This document shows positions 35,311 through 50,300 of a stretch of 64,000 bases of DNA, one piece after another. Both the position numbers and the translations under genes were made by a program. Source of the DNA: Luscinia megarhynchos (Eukaryota; Chordata; Aves; Passeriformes; Turdidae); the NCBI GenBank assembly GCA_034336665.1, contig CM067569.1:20157820-20221819 (forward strand), given 5' to 3'. A model generated the notes under the pieces. It was not told where the DNA came from, did not search any database, and worked only from the letters and a program-made list of their open reading frames with translations. Numbering within the stretch: position 1 is the first letter of the stretch; each line of letters opens with the position of its first letter.

Positions 35311-38300
35311 CTAGCAACATATCAGACTACACTATTAATTCATATTTCTACTCTCTCCTAATCTGCTAATGCTCATCAGAAAATCAGAAAATTATGATTA
35401 ATTCTGAAAGTACTGCTGCACTATTTCCTAAAAAGCATATTTTTAAACCAAATTATCTGCACATGACCATATTTATACACTAGACATAATTTCCATTGGA
35501 AATATAAATAAGATGGAACTGACCACTAAAAAAATAGTTGCATATTAAGACCTCTGATCGTGACCTCAAGACATGCAGGCTCTGGTTTGTCTGAGCTGCA
35601 GGCCAGCATTTGCAGGTAGAATGAAAACTGTAACCAAATGTGATTATAGCTTTATTTGGCAAAAAGCATGACTCATAACGGCCTCTCCTTTTCAAAAACT
35701 GTGTATCAGGATAATTCAATGGCTGTGTTTTCCAAAAATCAGTGTTGGTGACTGAGGTCTTTTACAATACTCACAGCTTTCCACAAAGTAATAAAATGAG
35801 AGATGTTTATATAAAGCTGGCACCCTGAATGCACTAACCAAGTATCTTGGTGACCTAGATGTCAAATAAATTAAATCTGGTGAGGTAGAAACACATCCTG
35901 TAGCATTTTTTACATGACATTAGGAATGCAGTAGCATGGTAGTTCAGAACAGAGCTGTACTATGTAAGGAAAAGCAGCAAGGCAAGAGAGTGAAAATTGC
36001 AGGTGCCAAATTTGGATTTTCTTGTGTCTGTACTTTTTCCCTCAAGTGCTGAACGTCTGTAGTATGCAGCATTTTTGAAAACAGTTTTTAAGTTACATGG
36101 ATTTCAATTTAAATAGATCAGGGATGAGGATTCATTCAAATGTTAGCCTTTTTTCCAACTATAACGGCAGTGGAGCCATTTTCAGCAATTTCTTTAATTT
36201 CTTTCATTTTTCTGACAAAGAATTACTCAGTTGGAGTTCAATGATACTCTGGTTTCCCTGATTATGTAACTAAATAGCCATAAAACAAACCAAGGATGGG
36301 CTCAGCACAGCTAACATGGAATGGGAAAATGAAGCTGATCTGTCATAGCCTTCTGGGTGACAATAGAAAAGGCCTTCTCTGATTCAGCTCCTGCCTCTGC
36401 ATAGTGCTGGTTGAAATTTATTCCTCCTTTGTAAAAATTGGGTGGACATGTTTTTCTTCTCTCCACCCCTCCATGGCTAAAGCTTCATCTCATACAGAAT
36501 TCTGTTGACAGATTCTTCTGTTTCAAGGCAGCTGCTTAAACATACCTCAGGAATTAATTTCTCTTAGCATAAAAAGCCCTGGCTGGTGGTGTCAGAGTGC
36601 AGTATTTCCTTGTCACAGCCTTCAGGTCACTTTGCATAAAGCTGTAGCATAAGGAGAATATTGAAGTTTCCCCAGAGGAAATCATTTGATCACAAAGCAG
36701 AGTGTATGTCTCAGAGAACCATCGTTGGATTTATGGGAAATGCTGATAAAAATCTAGAGAAATCAGTGCAAACCTATTTTCATCTACTCATGTTTGAAAT
36801 TGATGGCAAAGTAATATATCAAAGGCAAAGCCATCCAGTAACACATTGCCACACCTCCTTATCTCCCAGATGCATAACGTGCTTTCACTCAGACAATTAC
36901 TACACAAAGACTGTAAGTCTGTCAAATATAATAGAAGCGAGAAAGGGGGCTGTTATGCAATATTTTTATATCCCAAATACCACCTAAAGACTGGTCTGTA
37001 CAGGTGAAAGAGTGATTGTTTTTAGCTGTCATATCTCGCACATGGCTTCTCACAATAGGCATAAACTTTCTTTACAAGTAATTGCAACAAAGAGCAGATG
37101 AAGGACAAATTTATTTGCTTTGTGCTGATCCACACTTAGCACAGCATCCAACAAAAATCTTCCTCTCCAACTTCTGGTTTTGTGCAAACTCGCATTTGTT
37201 AGAAGTTTATGTGAATTTCCCAACCTGAATGAGAGCAGTAGGACTTGAATGAACTTTCACAATCTTTGTCAGAACCAGCACTGGAAGGAAACTTGTCCCC
37301 CAAGTCAGTGCATCACTGGTGTGATGTTGATGCTGCAGCCCCAGTTCTAGAGGGGAAGCTGAACAATGGAGGTTCAAGTGCATCTAAGTGGATGGTAGTG
37401 GTCTAGCAAACTCTGGTCTTCCTCTTAGTGAACAGTTCCTGCAGCTACTCAAAGGTCTGCTAGATGTCTCAGCTTCTAGTGCTCCAGCCAACAGAGGTGC
37501 CAGAGACCTTCTCATCAACAGAAATGTGACAGGCCAGTGTCTTCCAGACAAAACCAAGCAAATCCTAGGGACTCTAAATCAGCTCTGTCCCATTGAGAGC
37601 TGTACTATTTATAGATCCTCTAGGAATCAGTCCACACATAAGCAACCTTAGCAGTAATTAAAGTCATAACATAGATGCCATGAATTTTTCCACTGCAGTT
37701 TATATAATTTTGCTAATAAATACATCCAATCTCAACTTAAAATCATCTGAAGGTTTCAAAGCAGTAAATCACTGCAGCATGAGAGTGCTAGAATTGATGA
37801 AGAAGTGTCAGCCAAATCTCTTTTATGGGAATTTCAGAGCCCAAATCTCTTCCTTTTGCAGTGATCCCAGGAGGCTGCAGAAAATGGCTTTCCCCAGTAA
37901 AGATGACCCTGGATCTGTTCAACAATGACAAGAGTTCAAAATGCAGGCAATTTGTCCTGTGTTGCCTTTAGCAACACTGATATGAAAATAATGATAGATA
38001 CCCTGGTGATAACAACTTCTGGAATCCTAGCTAGGCTATTTTAAAAGAGAAACAAGCCCGTTTCTTTTGCTAGCACAGACACAGCTCAAAATAAAGGCTG
38101 CAAAAGCAATACCTACCTGCCTTTCAAGTGGGTGTGCTGGGAGCTTGCCTGTACTGTTGGTGTGTGCTCCTGCAGCAGCATTAGCCAAACATTGCCTCAT
38201 TCTGCTTCAGCTGCCTGGCTCTGGGAATGGGGCAGTGTTTTTGCAGCAATGCCATCTGCTCTCTTCCAGTCATGAAGGATCTTGAGAACAAGCTAGCAGG

Positions 38301-41300
38301 AGTGGTGATTCACTGCATTCCTCCCACCACCAAGAGTGACCTGTTATCATTGATTTGCATTTTAGTTCTAGGCAAGTCTCTTTGTCCCATGCTCATTTCT
38401 CTTCCATAGTTCACAGGAAGCAGAATGGGATCAAAATTACTGTCCTAATGACCTTCAAGATGGACCTAGCACAGCATCTCTCAAATGAAGCCACCAGAAA
38501 CATTGTGCAAGGCCAGTACAGTTTCAAGTAAGTGCTAGTCCTGTTGTCATCAGGACTCCATTCACTGTGCACTTTCTGTAGCCACATGTGCTGTCACTAG
38601 CATGGATTGATCTACATTACTAAGTGTTTCATAAAAGCTTACAGTAATAAAATACAAGAAAATGTGTGAGCATCATATTACAGTTTACTACCACAATAAT
38701 TTTGTGGCTTGCGCTGAGGTTTTACTATTGCTTTCCAAGCAAAGTCTTCAGAAACATGAAAGAATTTTCTGTGCTTAATAAATGCTGTTTAAGGAATAAG
38801 ACAGCCTCCAGCAGGAAAAGGAAACTCCTTCAGTATTGGATGGGAGAGATGCCAGAGTATTTTATTAAAAGGAACAGAAAATTGATTATTGTTTCTATCT
38901 ACATGGTGTGTATTCAAATACTCATTAAAGTGTTCACTGTTCAAAACACACACTAAAATCACAACACTTAGCACAACACATTTAAACTGCTCTGACCAGT
39001 CTTCTAGAATCCCTGGACTTGTTAAAGCATTTTCCAATATGCCATGAATATCCCATTTTCATTTCATTTCTAAGTCCAAAAATCTGCGCCCAAAGAGCAA
39101 GGATGTAAACGTACTGCTAGAGGCTTCTCACTTCTAACAAGTCAAACTGACCTCTTGAAGATAAAGCAGCTGCTTCTGCATTTAATTTCTGCCACTAGTC
39201 TTCTAATTCTTTGTGAGACAGACACAGTCACTGTTATTTGTTTTTAATAAACAAGAGATCACTGAGATTGATGGAAGGAGAGATGAAGGTGAAACACCTA
39301 AGTGGTGCATGTGGATAGCTACTTGTGTCACTGTTAGGAATAAGACAGTCACCAAGCATCTAGAGAAGGCAAAGGCAATACTTTAGGTTATGGAATGAGA
39401 TTGTTTACATTTAGATGAAATACTTCAGGAAGAGGTTAGAGATTCATACAGTACTCAGGAAGATAGTAGAGCATTACTGACACGGTACTATTTACAAGAC
39501 AAAGAACTCTCACAGTTAGGGGTTAACTTGAGAGAACTACAAGTCACATATACAGTGCCTAACAGAACACATAAGAATATGTACTGAAATCCATGAGAAG
39601 GGAACATCAGAAATCATCTGTTCTATATCTACCCTTATCTTTGCAAGACTGAATTCTGCACCTGTTAACTTGCCCTAGGTATTACACTCTGCAAGAAGCA
39701 GGCTCAAAACCTAGTGAATCCACTCAGCAGGGGATTTCTCCTCTGAGAGGGAATCCTTCTGTAGCACAAGGAAATTGCAGCTGTTCCTTCCTCAGCTCCT
39801 GATATAGGAAATGCAGCTGGAAAAGTTAGCAAGGCCCGGACAGCAACAACTTCTCTGTTCCCAACTTCTGGAACAACAGGTCAACCACTTTTTAATACAA
39901 CTTTTATAAGAAGGTATGAATTTGCTTGGACAAGTTTAGTACAGTTTGCCACAAAAATCTGAGGAATTAGTGTGTTCACTGCACCCCTAACCTTGTTTCC
40001 AACTCTATTTCCATCCACACTCAGTGCTTAATTACATTTTAAAAAACAAGTCTTGTATGATGCAAGTCTTCCCGGAAGTTGGTGTTTCCAATTAATTCAG
40101 AACCTTGCTAATCTGCTCACTGTTCCAGGGGCTGGCACAGAGCTCTTTGCTCAACTACCACTTGACATGCATATGCCAAGATCTTCTGCAGAAGGGAAAC
40201 AGAACTTGATTTAAATTTGTGGTTCTCTTCTAAAATTGAAAAATTCATTTCAAGCCCTGTAGATAAGCATTTGTAGCATCCTGTATAAAAAGAAGCCATG
40301 TTATCTCAGGCTAGATGACACAGTAAAAAAAGGCTTGCCCTATTCCTATTAATTAGTCAAAGTGTTAGGAGATTTTGGCAGTGTTTTTAAAGAGGCATTT
40401 AAGCAACAGGGGACACACTACAGTATCCTGTACTCCTTGTCTCATGTCCATCACTTAAATATGAACATTCAACACTCCCCCTGAATCAAGTCTGGTTGCA
40501 AGACATTGCTCAGTTTGAGTTTTCTCCGTAGTTTTGACTTGGATACAACTGCCTTGGAAGTACTGGAGTAATCAGACATCAATTCAAGAAGGGCACTTGA
40601 GAGGAAGGGCCTCATGTCTCATTAAAGTCAACAGATCTAAGCACATGGGCTGCTGCAGCTTTGCTTATCAGCATTCAGTCAAGCAACTAAACAAGTAATG
40701 CATTTAGGCACATCAGAGATCTTGCTGCATCACTCTAGTCATGCTTCTGGAACACTCAACTGGAAGTATAGCAAAATTATCCTCAGACAGCTAAATTAGA
40801 TTGCTCAGAACTCCAAGAGTCTGCAAATTAGGATTGCTGGTTTCTATCCATCTATCTTAGACAAATCTCTTAAGTAATAATTTTCCCTCTGCTTTCTTCC
40901 CGTACATTGCCTGCAATGCAGAAAAGGCCCAGTGTGGGACTCTTTCAAGAGCACGAGTAAAACAGGACAACATACATAAGACAAGAAAACTCAGGAATCT
41001 GACTTTTTAAACAGTGTTTTCAGCTACGAAAACACTAGCCATTAGTATTAGCCATTCTTGACTTAATCAGCCTTTCCTTGGTGGCTATGAAAGCTGTGTT
41101 CCAGGAGATTTAAGATAACACATGTGGAAAATAGAACTTATTCACTTGCAAAGGAACTCCACTTGTGTGTGAGATTATTCTAGGTGTGAATTAGCCTAAG
41201 TAGTTTATCTCCAAGCAATTTTCAAACTCCTGTGCCAACTAACACTTGGACAAAAGCAGAAAACTCACTGCCAAATTTTAGCTTAGAGCTCAGCACAGTG

Positions 41301-44300
41301 CTGCATCTTGAAAACCCATTCTGGGAGAAGGGCTGGACTTGGAGGTGATAAACAGGATAGGAGAGTTCAATGCTATGTGGCCGCTCCTCAGAGTTCCTTC
41401 CAAAAATAAACTACTACACCCTTTAAAACAAAATGTTGACCATGCAAGACATTAAAGCCCTCGGCACAAGCACTCTTTGTACTCAGCAGGAGGAGTTGTT
41501 ATCAGAAGTAGCCTAGCCAACAGAAACAACTGTTAAAGCAAAATCCTTTTGTGACTGGTCCATTGTTTCTGAACAGCCAGCAAGAAGCGAAGGGTGTCCC
41601 TCACTGGAATGGAACAAACCTGGGTAACAGCAAGAAGCTTTGCAAATATCATTAGCTACTATTCAAAACAGCAAGACATTAGAAAAACAATGTGAGGGCT
41701 TACATATGCTTTATCACGTCCTTGCACTCCCCACGCACAACTGTCCCAAACAATAAAAGGGCAGAAGGTTGCTGTTTAGTGAATGGAAAGGATATTGCAA
41801 GGCAGGACCTCCTGAAGCCAGGCTCAGAGTTAAGTGCAAGCTGCTGCAAAATGCACAGCAGGAACCCGCAGTCAGACTGAAGTTCAGGTTTCACTACTGC
41901 ACCAGGGAGCAAGGACATGCAGGGACATTTATCATATCCTCCAGAGATAATCTGAGTTTGGAGTAGCAGTGCCTCTCTATGCATCTGAGCACACACTCTG
42001 GACTATGTGCATTAATACAGTGCCAAAAGCCATCTGTGCCATTTGGAGATTGCTGTTTCCTCACTGGGGTTCCAGAGACACACAAGGGTCAGATTTGGTG
42101 ACTGGTCTTTGGCACATCAGCCACAGAACAGCCCTCATTCAAAGCATATGAAAAAGTCACACAGAGGACAAACAACAAGCTATGTTATTATAGCTGGTAC
42201 AGCCAGAGCAACATATAAAACAGAAGTAGCTGGTTGGAGAAGTAAGAAGATATGAGATAGAGCAGTCCCACCCGAAGATGTGCTGCCAATATTTTAAAAT
42301 AACAGCTCCCAGAAGCGTTTCCCTGTCATGTGATAGATCCCACACAGGAGGAGTGGCTGTGCTTCAGAGGGAAGTGCTGGGTGGGTCGAGGAATCTGTTT
42401 GCTCTTCTCTTGTTTTCCCCATTTAAACAATCTTTTTATAAACAGAACCAAGGAGGGAGGTGGCTCCACTTGGCAGACAGGCTCCTTCTGAGTAAATTTG
42501 CTAAAAGTGATTATTCTCTGTTCCTGAAAGCTGTTCTGAGCATACTCAATAGCTGTGCACAGAGCTCAGCAGGTACAACCCAAAGTACTGCTGAAGGCTT
42601 TATGCAGGGAATTAGATTGATTCTTCCCCCAATATTCCTTTTCCAGCCTTCCAAAAGGAACTGCTCTTCCAGTGTAAGAAGATGCATTTTAAAAGTAACT
42701 TCGTTTTACTCCCAAACTTGCTTGCATGAACCTCAAACAGGGTTGTATGACTAATAACCAGAAAAATGTAATTTGGCATGAAAAAATCACTTTCCTCTTC
42801 AACAAGGGCTGGTTCCTGAAATTGCAGTGACCATCCTCCCAACACAGAGTTGTCCCAAACCTTACAGACTGACACAGATATACTGAGTTTGATAAATATG
42901 CTTTAGATTCTTTCCCTATAATCCCCCTCCTTGTAGGCATTCACTTGTTTCCAGATCCTCAGAAACAGAAGAGATGTAAAAAGTACTGCAGTGCAGCAAG
43001 GCTCACTCCTGTTCTCACTAGGAGATGCAGTGTAGGAGGAACTTGCTCTTAAATCACCTGTTTCAGTCCTCTTCCCCCACACACATATAGATGATGCTTA
43101 ATTATAACTGACACGTATTTCTGCTGCAGGGATTGCTTTATGTATTTCAGTCACCTAATGCTAAAAAAGCCCAATCTTATTTTAGTCCCAGACCAGGTTC
43201 TCAAAAATCAGAGCTAGCTCATTTTATGCTCAGTAAGAGGGAGACCTTATATACATCTGACTTTTCATAATCAACAACCAGGTGTCGAATTATCCTCTGG
43301 GGAAGAGGCCTAGGAAGGCTGAGAGACTGAGGCATTACAAAGCTGCTTACTTCAAGGCCATTCATGATTTATGCACTATATGATTAGCCAGAATCAGCCT
43401 CTAAGGTTAAGCTTGCAGATACTAGTGCAATATACAGAAATAGTAAGTGACCTAATCAAGTATTTTGCTACTTAATACATAGCCTAATTAAGATATTATA
43501 ATATTCAGGAAGAAACATAAGGTCCATGACCTGTAAGAGATTTCTTGTAATATGAGAAAATCACATTTGTGTAGGTTTAGAGTAATTAATGAGAGGAAAC
43601 TGGCATTAGAAAAATAAATAAGTACCAGAAACATGCAGGAATGTTGGCAAAGAAATACAGAGGCCCATCAGCAAATCCAAGCAGCACTGTGATCTGGGCT
43701 GAAAATAGTTCAACAAGTAAATTTAGCATCTTTGGTACATTAATAAATCCATGTGCATGGCAGGTAGAGAAGGGCACACACGGCAAAATATGCTGGAATT
43801 AAGGGTCAGGGAAACAGTTTGTGTTACCATCAAGTATTTAAAAGAATCAGGTTCTTCACTCAAGGGTGAAACAAAGGTAATCTTGCTTCAGAGAAGACAA
43901 AAGTGGATTTGTGCTCCATTCAGGACAGAATTCACGGTGGTCGAAACGTAGTGACAGCAGGCAAAGTCTTACTTCCAGTAGCCTAAATGTAATCAATCTC
44001 CTATTTCAACAGGCTGAACTTGTCAAAAAGGTCTGAATGAGAGTGAGAGTCAGACCCCACTGCTTGAGAAGGCTAGAAGTCAGTTCAACAACCTTATCAG
44101 AGATCAGAGGGTTCAGCCTGCTCCTACTAGAGTCAGAAAAAGGAAACTTATTACTATAACATACTGCATCCTCTCCTCAATGCATGACTAAATGTAACTA
44201 CAGTGCAGTCTGAGGTTGGCACTGAATTTGCCTTGCCTAGACAGCTTCCCCCCATGCAAGGGCTCACATCAGACCATGACATTCCTCATTTTAGGACTCT

Positions 44301-47300
44301 GATCCCTCTGATCAGTTTTTTGGTTACAAACCACTATTGACAGCTGGCAGTCAAGACTCCCAGGGTGCACATAAGTCACACAAAAACACTAAACAGTCCC
44401 CCAAAGGTATGTGACATTCCTCTACCTCAAACAGCAGAATATTTATACCTGCAGCTAGTCTCAGCCTAGGTAGCTAGGGACAAACAACTAAGCTGAATGG
44501 GAAGACCAACAGAGTTTTCCATGGCAAACATCAACTTGGGTAAATAAAAAATCACCAGAGGTTAAGTCACAACATTGCTTTGGTATACCACGATCCAATA
44601 TTTAATCTGTCAAGGATTCCCCCTCCTTCACTCCCTTAATGCTGATAGTGCCACTGTTTTCCAGGGCTCAGCGTTCATGACTGGAACACAAGAACATGCA
44701 CCTCCTGGAAGAAGGTGGAAGACAATAAGGAGCTGTTGGAAAACTTTAGAGTGAAAGCCAGTCTTGATAGAAGGATGTCAAACTACATGAAGTTCACTAT
44801 ATTCCAGGCATATTTTGCAATTATTCACTTATCCACAGCATTAACAGTTCACTTGTCATTTCTAGCTTAAATCTGCCAACTTCCATTTACCACAACTATC
44901 TCTCTGTGCTTTAATCTGAGCTACCTAGGTTACTTTTCCTTTGTGAGATATTTCACTATGCTAACTTTAGATAAAACCATGAACCCCAAGCATATTTCAT
45001 TATGTAAATTGCATCAGATTTCAGAGCCTTACTGAGAAAGTCATGTTCAGTTCATTATATTTGTAATAGCAATTGCTAGGAAGCCAAATAGATAGCTGAA
45101 AAGCAACTGTGGGGTTTTTTTATCAGGGGTGAATTCAACTGCATGAACAAGATAGAAATGAAGTTCTGGCTTATTTCAGAGACTGCACCTTCATAATTCT
45201 CCCTGAAGGATATTGAATGGCTAAAACCAGGACAAATTCAGTTCTGATAAGAGCATTAGATTAGAAAACATTACTGACTCCATAACTCCATGCACAGTGT
45301 AGTGTTATAGTTATGGGGTGGTTTTTTTCAATACAATGACCTTGTCTAGTCATAATGTACCCTTCAAACTTTCTACTTAAGCTTTTGAATGATCAGTTAT
45401 ATCTTCACCATACCAGTAAGAGGCTTTCATTTGGTTTGCATTTTTCTTTAAATTGATCAGCATGGTCAACTTTGAAGCTTCACCCAAAGTGCAGTTTAAC
45501 ACAGTTACACATGACTTGTCAGATCTTAATGACTCAGTGAAGGTGAAATGTTTAAGTCAATTTTCTTCCTGAGAGATAGATTTTGAGTGCATTGTAATTA
45601 TCATGGCTTACTAGACAAAAAGGAACCTGATCATCTAAGTTGCTTTATATTTAGGATTTTACTCTTGAACTGTTTTTAAATATTTCAAATGATCAGAAAT
45701 ACATCTAACAGGCAATGGAATTGCTGTCTGAAACATTAAAAAAGGCAAGAAAGTTTTCATTTATTGTACTGTGTGATTTCTACAAGACAGAAATGAAACA
45801 TTCACATCTGTAGGGCTGACTGAACATATTTTGTAAACAAAAGGTATAATCAAAAATAGCCATCATTTTATCCTTATTACAGATCATGATGTAGCGACTA
45901 GTGGCACTGAGCCAGTCTGAGAGGCATATTGTGGATACTCAGGCCAATCTCAGTGTTATCAGCATCTCAGCATTACCTCACATTAGGTATTAAGGTAGGA
46001 GTAAGTATGTTAATGTAGTCACGTATTTTTAAAACGTGCATTTAAAATGTTCCCTGAATCTGGTAGGCTTTAAGCAAGTATTCCCTACAGAGAATATTCT
46101 GATAGTCATTTCGTGCATTCATGTTACTAGGCAACATACCTATCATCCTACATAGCTGGCCATACTTGTCCAAGATCATGCAAAGAAGGATGACATGGCA
46201 AAACCATAAGCAGAGCTAGATCAACACACTTGGAAGATGCTGGAGCAATCCAACAACATGACTATAAAAGTGTTCTGTGACTGCCAGTTTGTGTGCATTA
46301 GGTAGCCCTATAGGAAACCTATGGACTTTCTAGACACCCATATAAATTCTTCTGTTGAACTTACACCCTACTTGTGCAAGAAAGACTGATTTTTTCACAG
46401 GATGTCTCTTGTGAAATATTTTTTGCCTCCGCAGCTGAGCACATGACTCTGCTTTTAGGCTTCCTATTCATAGCTGCAAAAAGTTGCTAACAAATGACAT
46501 TCAGGGAATCTCAACGAAGCAGGTAAGAAAGATTGTTCTTAGAACTTCTACATCACTCTTGGGCACAGATATTTTATAACCAGGTAAAGACAGACATCTG
46601 TGCTCCTTAGTATTTAGCTTTAGAGAAAATAAGGTCAATTCTTAAATTTGAGAAGCAACATCCTAAAACAAAGTAGCAGCAAACCTGTAATGTTACTGTT
46701 ACAAGGTGATTTATGTTACAAGCATGAAAAGAACCAAGAGAGTTTATAATAAATTGTACTAAGTATAGAGGATCACAGTGGATCCACACCTCTTTATGTC
46801 TGCAACACGTCTCAACCTGATGTTGCACACCTGTGTTTGGCTAGAGCATTTGAAACATTTCGATATTGAAGTCTCAGAATTAGACCCTATATTCATTATT
46901 CTATAAATGACCCTGTTGAATTCAGAGAATCCTTCCTGAAAGCAAAGCCAACCACGCAGGGAACATTAAGAGAGTGAAAATCTATCTGCAAAAGTTTTAA
47001 TAACTATTTTCAACTGTGTTCTTCTACAAAGTCATGATTCTAAAAAATTCTGCAAAACAATTATATAATTCCTCATGAAAACAGAAATCTTCAACGAAAT
47101 TTTTTTTTTAGGAAATATTTGAATTCAAACTTTGAATTTGGAATTATGCTCCATAGCCATTGTTTGAACTCCTAAAAGCATGAATAAATTAATGGACTTA
47201 TGCCAGTTATCTCAAGGCTGTTTTACACAAACCACCCACCATCCACATTCATTCCCCTATACTCTATGGTATCAATTTGTGGCTCACTGCATGACTCAAA

Positions 47301-50300
47301 TCACAGTCACCACACAAAATCATGCACAAGTACTGGTGCAAACACTTCTTGCAAAGATTTTAGTCCTCTCTTTCCAGGAATGTTCTTGTAAACAAAATTT
47401 TGCATGGACAAATACTAACAGAAAATGGTAGGATTCAAAGGTTATCAGGTGAGTTGGTTGGTTGGTCGGGGGGGATTTGCAGTTTGCCAGCCTTTACTCT
47501 TGCAGAAGAAAAGGTTCCCTATTTCTGCCGTACATATGTTTATGCCCTACACCACTACAGGTATTATTAGATGCCCAAGTGCAAGCTGTAAGTCAGCCAG
47601 GCTGTGTCAAAGCCTAAACTGGCAATCAGTGCAACTCTTTTGTCTCAGCTGATGGATAACTAACATCAGTTGAGGATCTGGCCCTTTATATGCTGTCAAA
47701 AGAGGAGGGCTGTAGAAATCCACAGAATCAGGTTTTGTGTACATTTCTTGCCATTCTTTCTCTCTAGTTTTCCATTTGCCTATTTTATATTTTTATGAAA
47801 TGCCACTCCAATTATATTTGGTTTTGCAGTTATATAATTCTCCACACCCTCCCCCAGCCCTAATTCCACTACTGCTGAAGATTCAACTATAATTATACTT
47901 GATAAACTCTAGAAACAATTCTCTAGCTTTCAGGTACTAAGGAATTACATTCCCTTCGATTGTATGGTAACTAGCTGGCTGTCAATTGAACAGCTTGAAA
48001 CAAACAAGCAAACAAACCCCAACTGCAGACAAATAAAGGTTTTTGAATCTTCTGCTGTTGATACAGCAGCACGATATCACAACAGTAACTAGTCCAGACT
48101 CGCTAATTCCAGCAGCTGAAGTGCTCACTGTTATTGCTATGCAGATTATCAGATCCATGAAAACAGGAAAATGCAATATATCACCCCTGCAAACTGCATG
48201 TCTTCTGCAAGGCTGTGTGAAGAATCAAAGACTCAACAGCATCAACTATTTATATAGCACAGCCCATTTTTTCTTTTGGATTCATGTTCTAGATGAATCT
48301 ATGGCCTAAAAAAAGACTGATATCTCTGTCCACTCTATCCATTAACTACAGCTTCAATGACTTTTAAAAGGACTGTTATTTTACCTTTTTGTAAAGGCTA
48401 TGTTATAATTGCATTCCTAAAGAATTTCAGCCCCTTTAAATGCACAAATAAGTTTTCAAATATTCTGACCTAGCCAACTAACGTTATTAATCCACGAATT
48501 TCAGAGAAATAAGAAGCAAGACACATTGGATCAAGATTAAAATTCAACATGATATTCAGAAGGGCTGCAAAACTAAGTTTTAGATTGAAGTGGCAACTAC
48601 TTTATGCCAAATTCATCACTAGATTAAACAGCTGTAATTTCCAAAGTTATGCTAAGTTGCAGCCACTTCTTATGAGAACATAACCTTTTCCATTCCCGTT
48701 ACTGCTACCTCCCCCTGCCCCAAATCCCTTCTTTATTTTGGAATGAAGCCCAAGATGGCATGCACCAGTTATGTTTTATAATACTCCAGTGTCAGTTTTC
48801 ACTAAGAGGTAAGAAAAGCCAAAATGCACATTGCAGGGCCCTTATATATGGTTACCATCTAAACAACAGTCCTACAAGAAGAACAGATTGAAAATGGCAG
48901 CAAGATACTAGATCTTACAAGATGTGAAAGTGATGAAAACGGAGCAGCACCCTGAAAAATCAGGGTGCACAGATGGCACTGCTTCAAATACAATTCTTCA
49001 TTGATTAATAGCAATGAGTATATGTGTCACATTTTGCTCAAGCAGAAAGCACTGAGAACTTGTAAATAAATGCTAAATAGTAGGCTAAAAGTTAATGAGG
49101 GATTTAGTTAGCAATTACTACACGGAGACCTCAAAAATTCTTTGTGCCTTATCCAGATATCTAGGTATCCAGAGATTTAAAGTGTAAGCAAACCAATAGG
49201 TCAACAATGTAGGCTTTTCTATTAATCTTAATAAGGGCCTTAAAAGCTATTTGGAGTAGCCAGGCCTGGCTGTTCTGCCATCATTTAAAGATTTTTGTGG
49301 TCTCTTGTTATGCCAAGTCTTTCTCCAGGACAAAAGTGCTGAATATAACATTGAACAAGGTTATGGCTAAGGATGTCTGTTGCTTGATTTTTAGTGTACT
49401 TAAAAGCCTGGATTAAACTCTTGCCTTTTATCCCTTCACTTTCAGTTGAACTAGGATTTGACATTTTCTCTTGCAGCAAGCCATTTCAAGCGATTTTAGC
49501 AGAAGTATTGGACTAACAGCTCTAAAGACAAAAGACCAGGCAACAGAGAGCATATAACAGAAGAGAGTGGTAGGGGAGCCTTTCATTCACCTAGCCATGA
49601 TCCAGCTGGTGGTTATAAATGTGGACTTGATACAAATGCTGACTGCAGCTTCACCAACATGTTTCTCTGCAGACTGGAATGGCAGTCTCTCGCAAAAGCT
49701 ATAGATGTCTGCTTTGCAGATGCACTGAGCTGAACAAACCCGGGGTCAGAGCAATGAGAAGTCACCAAGATTTAAAACACTGTTCTAGAAATGGAAGGCC
49801 CACCTGCTGACCACTACCCTTTGAATTAGCTAAATGTTATTGCACAGGAGGTCATTCTAGATCCAGTCTAGGAGCTGGGTTGTGGCAGCTGGTGAATTCA
49901 GCTATATAGAACCTCTAAAGAGTGAACAGTATATATATGGGAGTGTAACTGCTATGTACATGCACATTTCTGAAATTGGTCTGTGACTGCCAAAGTCACC
50001 TGGTTGCAAATTATAAATGCATAATTTCAGCCTATTATTCCCTACATAATACCTGTAACTCCAGGAGCTAGAGTGATCCCTAGCAGTAAGAACAACCAGA
50101 GCAACCAGAGAGTTAACCATAAAGAAACCATTTCCAGTGTTCATGGGAGCCCAAAAAAAGAAACCACGCACAGAGCTATCGTTACAGCTGATATTACATA
50201 TAAAGGCTCAGAGGTACCAAAATGTCATGAGCTGTCTTCTTCAGCAAGTTTCCGTTCCACTTTCAGAAGTTTCTATGGCAACTGAATTGTTAATCCACAT

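Noticed and set aside
42278..42754. 158-codon plus-strand ORF, one of the longest outside the CpG island
   Set aside because: No recognisable domain, repeat or signal, and two antisense ORFs overlap it. Single frames of this size are expected by chance in a 64-kb window.
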